Shown in pieces: positions 14,617 through 17,897 of a stretch of DNA of 17,897 bases; within the stretch, counting starts at the first letter, position 1; each line of letters starts with the position of its first letter. Origin of the DNA: Pseudomonadota bacterium (GTDB taxonomy: Bacteria > Pseudomonadota > Alphaproteobacteria > Rhizobiales > Devosiaceae); the NCBI GenBank assembly GCA_023433775.1, contig JAEYTY010000035.1:1-17897 (forward strand), written 5' to 3'. Below the pieces are notes generated by a model, which saw only the letters and a program-made list of their open reading frames with translations, had not been told where the DNA came from and ran no database searches. The position numbers and the translations under genes are program-made.

Positions 14617-14695
14617 GGAACGAACAGGGGATGAATCAGGCCAGACTCGGAAATCCGGCTTTGTTCCCAACAGCATATGGTGTGGTCACGATAGC
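14617..14695 (+). repeat. Diverged intergenic repeat, copy B
   Basis: Counterpart of 13846-13925. It keeps GAATC (14633-14637) and GACTC (14644-14648) at nearly the same spacing as copy A, then AATCCGG, TTTGTTCCC and CATATGGTG. By eye, roughly two thirds of positions agree over the first 70 bases. It shows no transposase-like coding content. Confidence 0.55.
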
Positions 14696-14750
14696 CGGGC
14701 CACTAGCGGGCAAGCCAATGGGCGCAAAGGTCCCGAAATCGATAAACCTC

Positions 14751-14772
14751 GGTTAAATTTGGGTTAAATTTG
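14751..14772. promoter_or_regulatory. TTAA-N7-TTAA box within a perfect 11-base tandem repeat
   Basis: GGTTAAATTTG occurs twice in tandem (14751-14761 and 14762-14772), placing two TTAA half-sites (14753-14756 and 14764-14767) exactly seven bases apart. That is the consensus for the cell-cycle regulator CtrA. The box lies between converging gene ends rather than at an obvious promoter. Confidence 0.5.
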
Positions 14773-14921
14773 CACCAAAGGACCGCTTTCCTGCCAGAAG
14801 CTTGCCGGAACAAAACGCAAATGCCCACGCGCTGTTAACCGGCAAACCCCGCAATTGCGGCCCCGCCCCAGGCAAAAATTGGCAAAAAAGCTTTTGACCG
14901 TCCGATTGCGGGACAGCGGCC

Positions 14922-15704
14922 TCAGGAACTGGTGCGCACCAGCACCATCGAGAGATCACCCATCGATGTGCCCAGAAGCACGCGATAGGGGATGAAATAG
15001 CCCGTCTGCTCCAGCGGCGCATACCAGATAAGGATACGGCTGACCTCATCGAGATAGGTGGTCATTTCCGAGCTGGAATAGTGGCCGGAGACCGGCTGAT
15101 AGTCTATCTGGCACAGCACCAGCGGACCCTGATAACCCGTGCGCGACGAGGTGGCCTCGTCATCTTTCACAAAGCTCATGCCGATATTGAGCCGCTCGAC
15201 GCCCGTAAAAATGTTCATCTTGCGCTGGCAGAGCTTGTTGTCGAGCGCCCCGCCCTTGACCACAAAGGCGGAGAGGAAATCGCCGACCCCGGTGAGGTGC
15301 CGGCGTTCCAGCGCCACGCGATCATAGCTGTCGAGCACTGGCGGATCGACCTTGAACGACGCCACATTGCGGTTGGCAAAGCCGATATCGACATTGAACA
15401 CTTCGCCATTGGCGCGCGTCTCAAGCGCGAAACTCTCGGAAACGAGGCCGCCGCCGCTGGATGTGCCGGATGCCTTTGCCTTTGCGGTGCCGCTGGCCAC
15501 CAGCGAACCGAGCCCGGCGACATTGGCCGACAGGTCCAGCGCGTAGCGGCTGCCGCTATCCTCGATGTTGACCTCAAGCGCCGCCACATTGATCCCGCCA
15601 ATGGTGAGGATATAGCTGGCCTTGGCTGCCACCGGTTGGGCTGCTGCCGGCAATACGCCCAGAGGAAGCATAAAAGCGGCGAGTGCGAGGATGGAACGGT
15701 TCAC
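14922..15704 (-). CDS. Exported DUF3108 domain protein
   Basis: A 260-residue exported protein of the DUF3108 family, of unknown function and predicted to act in the periplasm or envelope. It starts at a GTG (15704) with AAGAAG about 7 bases upstream. A signal peptide follows (NRSILALAAFMLPLGVLPAAAQ) with likely cleavage after AAA. The mature part opens with KASYILTIGGINVAALEVNI, the family's beta-rich beginning. Further on it has LDSYDRVALERRH, two cysteines (CQRKMNIFTGVERLN and VLCQIDY), and the IPYRVLLGTSMGDLSM ending. An upstream in-frame ATG (15773) would put 23 charged residues before the signal peptide and is rejected. It is divergent from rpmB across about 240 bases. Confidence 0.88.
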   Translation of the reverse strand: MNRSILALAAFMLPLGVLPAAAQPVAAKASYILTIGGINVAALEVNIEDSGSRYALDLSANVAGLGSLVASGTAKAKASGTSSGGGLVSESFALETRANGEVFNVDIGFANRNVASFKVDPPVLDSYDRVALERRHLTGVGDFLSAFVVKGGALDNKLCQRKMNIFTGVERLNIGMSFVKDDEATSSRTGYQGPLVLCQIDYQPVSGHYSSSEMTTYLDEVSRILIWYAPLEQTGYFIPYRVLLGTSMGDLSMVLVRTSS

Positions 15705-15832
15705 GGCATGTCTTCTTGGCTGCGTTGGCCGCCGCAGACGCTGGCGATGGCCCGAATCACTCGAATGCTCCACCGTGCCGCCACCTCAAAGCGCTGGCAA
15801 GGCGCTCGCGGCCCTTTGAGTCGGGCCTTAGC

Positions 15833-15861
15833 TTGACGGCAGAACCCGTTTTCTCTAAAGA
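15833..15861 (+). promoter_or_regulatory. Candidate promoter for rpmB
   Basis: TTGACG (15833-15838) and TAAAGA (15856-15861) are 17 bases apart, with transcription expected to start near 15868, about 75 bases before rpmB. A GANTC site (GAGTC, 15818-15822) lies just upstream. The -35 is good and the -10 only fair. Confidence 0.5.
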
Positions 15862-15943
15862 CCGCACCAGATTTCATGACAATCGAGGCCCGTCGCGGAC
15901 TTCTCCGCCACGCAGGACCTTTACACAAATAGGATATCTAACA

Positions 15944-16228
15944 ATGGCACGTCGCTGCGAACTGACCGGCAAGGGCGTTATGGTGGGCAACAATGTTTCG
16001 CACGCCCTGAACCGTACCCGTCGCCGTTTCCTCCCCAATCTGCTGAATGTGACCCTCCTGTCCGAAAAGCTGAACCGTCCGGTCAAGCTGCGCATCACGG
16101 CCTATGCCCTGCGCTCGGTTGAGCATCGCGGTGGTCTCGACGCGTTCCTCCTCAAGCAGGATGACGCCGATCTGAGCCCCGTCGCTCTGGGCATCAAGAA
16201 GGAACTGCGCGCCGCTCTCGCCGGCTAA
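15944..16228 (+). CDS. rpmB: 50S ribosomal protein L28
   Basis: L28 is a structural protein of the large ribosomal subunit. The 94-residue sequence begins MARRCELTGKGVMVGNNVSHA, continues TRRRFLPNLLNVTLLSEKLNRPVKL in outline and ends near GIKKELRAALAG, a full-length alphaproteobacterial L28. It has a single cysteine (C5), so it is not the four-cysteine zinc-binding form. ATG start at 15944 with AGGA about 9 bases upstream. It has its own candidate promoter and a strong terminator 24 bases after the stop, so it is probably a single-gene transcript as in relatives. Confidence 0.98.
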   Translation: MARRCELTGKGVMVGNNVSHALNRTRRRFLPNLLNVTLLSEKLNRPVKLRITAYALRSVEHRGGLDAFLLKQDDADLSPVALGIKKELRAALAG

Positions 16229-16251
16229 GCGCTTTCCTGCTAGAAATTTCG

Positions 16252-16287
16252 CCGCGTGGAGCCATTGGTTCCACGCGGTTTTCTTTT
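16252..16287 (+). terminator. Intrinsic terminator after rpmB
   Basis: CCGCGTGGA (16252-16260) pairs perfectly with TCCACGCGG (16270-16278) around a 9-base loop and is followed by TTTTCTTTT. It also shows that an open frame starting at 16256 cannot be the true start of the next gene. Confidence 0.95.
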
Positions 16288-16333
16288 CCGCTCCGGTCTC
16301 CTGCCGGTTGGCGGGCAACATAGGTACAGTCTG

Positions 16334-16969
16334 ATGCTGTCTCGTTTGCTGAGGGCGCTTGCCGCCATGGTGGCCGTCGTTGCCGCCTCGAACTTTCTCG
16401 TTCAATTCCCCGTCGATCTGACGCTGGGCGCCGTCCATATCGGCGACATCCTCACCTGGGGCGCCTTCACCTATCCGGTGGCTTTCCTCGTCACCGATCT
16501 TTCCAACCGCGCTTTCGGCCCGCAAAAGACCCGCCTTGTGGTCATTGCCGGCTTTGCTGTGGCGGTTGTGCTCTCGATCTCGCTGGCCGCCCCGCGCATC
16601 GCCATCGCCTCCGGCTCGGCATTTCTCGTGGCGCAATTGTTGGACGTGTCCATCTTCCACCGCCTGCGCAATGGCGCCTGGTGGCACGCGCCGATGTTTT
16701 CCTCGCTGTTCTCGTCCGCGCTCGACACCATCATCTTCTTTTCCCTCGCCATGGCGCCTGCTTTTGCCGGCATTGATGCATGGTTCGGCATGGAAGACAG
16801 CTCGCTGGCCTTCCCGGCGCCACTGCTGGGCATGGGTCCGGAGGTCGAACTCTGGCAATCGCTGGCGCTGGGCGATTTCCTGGTGAAGCTGGTCATGGCG
16901 CTGCTGATGCTGGCGCCCTACAAGGCCATCCGCGATCTGGTCCTCCGCCGGATGCCGGTGCCAGCGTAA
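16334..16969 (+). CDS. yhhQ: Queuosine precursor transporter, YhhQ/VUT family
   Basis: An inner-membrane importer of queuosine precursors (preQ0, preQ1 or queuine), feeding modification of the wobble base of GUN-anticodon tRNAs. From the ATG at 16334 it has 211 residues with about six hydrophobic segments. Strong family matches are ASNFLVQFPVDL, LTWGAFTYPVAFLVTDLSNR, RIAIASGSAFLVAQLLDVSIF, HRLRNGAWWHAP, SSALDTIIFFSLA and the late LGDFLVKLVMAL, which parallel E. coli YhhQ. The ribosome binding site is weak (AGG about 10 bases ahead). The gene starts just after the rpmB terminator, so it needs its own promoter or read-through. I see no preQ1 riboswitch in the short 46-base leader. Confidence 0.94.
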   Translation: MLSRLLRALAAMVAVVAASNFLVQFPVDLTLGAVHIGDILTWGAFTYPVAFLVTDLSNRAFGPQKTRLVVIAGFAVAVVLSISLAAPRIAIASGSAFLVAQLLDVSIFHRLRNGAWWHAPMFSSLFSSALDTIIFFSLAMAPAFAGIDAWFGMEDSSLAFPAPLLGMGPEVELWQSLALGDFLVKLVMALLMLAPYKAIRDLVLRRMPVPA

Positions 16970-17284
16970 GGCCACCCCCACCCGGCCTCCCCGCAAGGGG
17001 TAGTGATCAATCTGGACTTTGCACTCATTGAACTTGGCATATCGCTCCTGCTCTCCCTCCCCCTTGAGGGGAGGGTAGCGCCGCTCGGCCCGCGAGGGCC
17101 GTAGCAAAGCTGGGGTGGGGGTGATTTTGTTTTCCTCTGATGGACCCCCACCCTCAATCCCTCCCCTCAAGGGGGAGGGAGGCGCAGGAGACGCAAGTCC
17201 AGAGTAAACACTACCCCCTCAAGGGGGAGGGAAGCGAAAGAGACGCAAGTCCAGAGTAAACACTCAGGGGGAGGTTAGGTGGGG
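16970..17284. repeat. Cluster of G/C-rich direct and inverted intergenic repeats
   Basis: Two 50-base direct copies (17163-17212 and 17215-17264) differ at three positions. Each starts with CCCCTCAAGGGGGAGGGA and ends with CAAGTCCAGAGTAAACACT. A longer, diverged copy lies inverted at 17002-17071. A perfect 22-base inverted repeat links 17054-17075 with 17159-17180, and inside it GGGTGGGGGT (17113-17122) pairs with ACCCCCACCC (17144-17153). Similar CCCCACCC/GGGGGAGG fragments occur at both edges (16975-17000 and 17265-17285). No gene is visible. This looks like a nest of a dispersed palindromic element family. Confidence 0.85.
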
Positions 17285-17897
17285 TCACTCCGGGAGAGCG
17301 AACTCCAGCAGCATCGTACGCTGCCAGTCGTTGAAATTATTGTCCGAGCCCATGAAGATGCGCGTTTCGCCGCCCGGCGTCTGATGCACCATCAGGCTTT
17401 CCATATTATCGACCTCGCCACCCTGGGCCGAGAGCAGCAATTCGCCCTTCATCAGATTGCCCGGACGGACATCGGCCGCCGGCACGCGGCGCAAGTTCAT
17501 CACAAAGGTGAAGAGCGACACGCCCCGCTCGAGCACCAGCAGATCGCCATTGGGCAGGAAGGCGCAATCGGTCGGGTTGACGATGGGCGAATTGGCGTAA
17601 CCAATCGGCCCCTTGTCATTGACCCCCAGCAGCTCACCGCGATGATTGCCGTCGGCGTCCAGCGCCTCCTCGGTGATCAGCAGCGTTGATCCGGCAATGG
17701 GCGAGGCCTCGGGCGCAATGCAGACCGATTCCAGCGATTCATTGGTCCTGAGGTCGGTCAGCCATTGCGGAATAGACACTTCGCGTGCCGGCCCGCCCGG
17801 CCTGCCGGCCGTAATGGAAAAATCGGCCACCCGCGTCAGATGCTCGAAACTGACCCGCACAGCGACGGCCTCGCCATTGCGCCACACAGTGTCGACG
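17285..17897 (-). CDS. Esterase-like phytase-family protein, C-terminal part (5' end outside window)
   Basis: The reading frame runs to the right-hand window edge (VDTVWRNGE at the edge), so only the last 200 or so residues are seen and the GTG at 17887 is probably internal. The sequence fits the phytase-like domain annotated as esterase-like activity of phytase, a beta-propeller group usually exported to the periplasm. Recognisable pieces are NESLESVCIAP, TDCAFLPNGDLLVLERG, GGEVDNMESLMVH and RIFMGSDNNFNDWQRTMLLEF at the end (split here). The signal peptide, if any, is outside the window. Phytase activity has not been shown for most members, so the true substrate is open. Its 3' end adjoins the repeat cluster. 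Confidence 0.88.
   Translation of the reverse strand, partial: VDTVWRNGEAVAVRVSFEHLTRVADFSITAGRPGGPAREVSIPQWLTDLRTNESLESVCIAPEASPIAGSTLLITEEALDADGNHRGELLGVNDKGPIGYANSPIVNPTDCAFLPNGDLLVLERGVSLFTFVMNLRRVPAADVRPGNLMKGELLLSAQGGEVDNMESLMVHQTPGGETRIFMGSDNNFNDWQRTMLLEFALPE

Larger units (their letters stand above)
14552..14921. other. Convergent intergenic region with repeat copy B and CtrA-type box
   Basis: 370 bases between two convergent gene ends. It holds a weak hairpin just after the SnoaL-like gene stop (GTCCC 14555-14559 with GGGAC 14571-14575), repeat copy B (14617-14695) and a TTAA-N7-TTAA box (14753-14767). It also has the 12-base palindrome CCGCAATTGCGG (14849-14860) and runs of A near 14875-14890 that become T-runs downstream of the DUF3108 gene on the minus strand. 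A 41-codon frame from 14631 lacks a usable ribosome binding site. Confidence 0.55.

Noticed and set aside
14631..14756. A 41-codon plus-strand frame inside repeat copy B
   Set aside because: The AGGGG before its ATG is directly adjacent, too close to act as a ribosome binding site, and copy A does not keep the frame.
13735..14921. Chromosomal replication origin, suggested by GANTC and CtrA-type motifs
   Set aside because: I found no DnaA boxes (TTATNCACA) in either intergenic stretch and no origin-associated genes such as hemE or dnaA nearby.
16256..16333. An upstream start for the queuosine precursor transporter
   Set aside because: It would start inside the rpmB terminator hairpin and add a non-family N-terminus; the ATG at 16334 fits.
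16288..16333. preQ1 riboswitch before yhhQ
   Set aside because: The leader is only 46 bases with a small CCTGCC/GGCGGG hairpin and lacks the A-rich tail and pseudoknot pattern of preQ1 classes.
16970..17284. CRISPR array
   Set aside because: The 50-base copies are separated by only 2 bases with no unique spacers, contain palindromes and have an inverted third copy; no cas gene is present.

Overview
This window looks like an ordinary chromosomal stretch from a GC-rich alphaproteobacterium of the Hyphomicrobiales, possibly Devosia or a close relative. The basis is the strong G/C preference at third codon positions, the alphaproteobacterial forms of CarD/CdnL, FdxA, L28 and the NDUFAF5-like methyltransferase, a familiar Hyphomicrobiales gene order (helicase, S4 protein, FdxA, CarD next to rpmB), GANTC and CtrA-type motifs, and G/C-rich palindromic intergenic repeats. 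The genus is inferred by eye, without any database search.

Layout. (1) 3-986: 3' half of ilvD, cut by the window edge. (2) 1087-1272: a tiny two-helix membrane protein, separated by a strong hairpin from the convergent minus-strand block. (3) 1403-7314, all minus strand: comF, grxC, a nitrilase-family amidohydrolase and a DUF1178 zinc-ribbon protein, then an adaptor/permease/ATPase ABC exporter and an MmcQ/YjbR protein. Transcription runs from comF towards position 1403. (4) 7363-8846, plus strand: an NDUFAF5-like methyltransferase translationally coupled to a glutathione S-transferase, ending at a bidirectional terminator shared with carD. (5) 8905-13734, minus strand: a SUV3-like RNA helicase, an Hsp15-like S4 RNA-binding protein, the 7Fe ferredoxin FdxA and the RNA polymerase-binding regulator CarD/CdnL. 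(6) 13735-14921: two unusually motif-rich intergenic regions flanking a small SnoaL/NTF2-like gene. (7) 14922-16969: an exported DUF3108 protein, divergent from rpmB (ribosomal protein L28), then a YhhQ-type queuosine-precursor transporter. (8) 16970-17284: a cluster of direct and inverted G/C-rich repeats. (9) 17285-17897: 3' part of an esterase-like phytase-family gene, cut by the window edge.

Most genes are housekeeping: branched-chain amino acid synthesis, RNA metabolism and translation, redox chemistry, envelope transport and tRNA modification. I see no phage, CRISPR, toxin-antitoxin, transposase or other accessory island. The best leads are non-coding. One is a cluster of five GANTC (CcrM-type) sites upstream of the helicase, part of a diverged repeat that recurs on the other side of the SnoaL-like gene. 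A second is a perfect TTAA-N7-TTAA (CtrA-type) box in a convergent intergenic region. A third is an intrinsic terminator inside the probable carD leader. The fourth is the repeat cluster beside the phytase-like gene.
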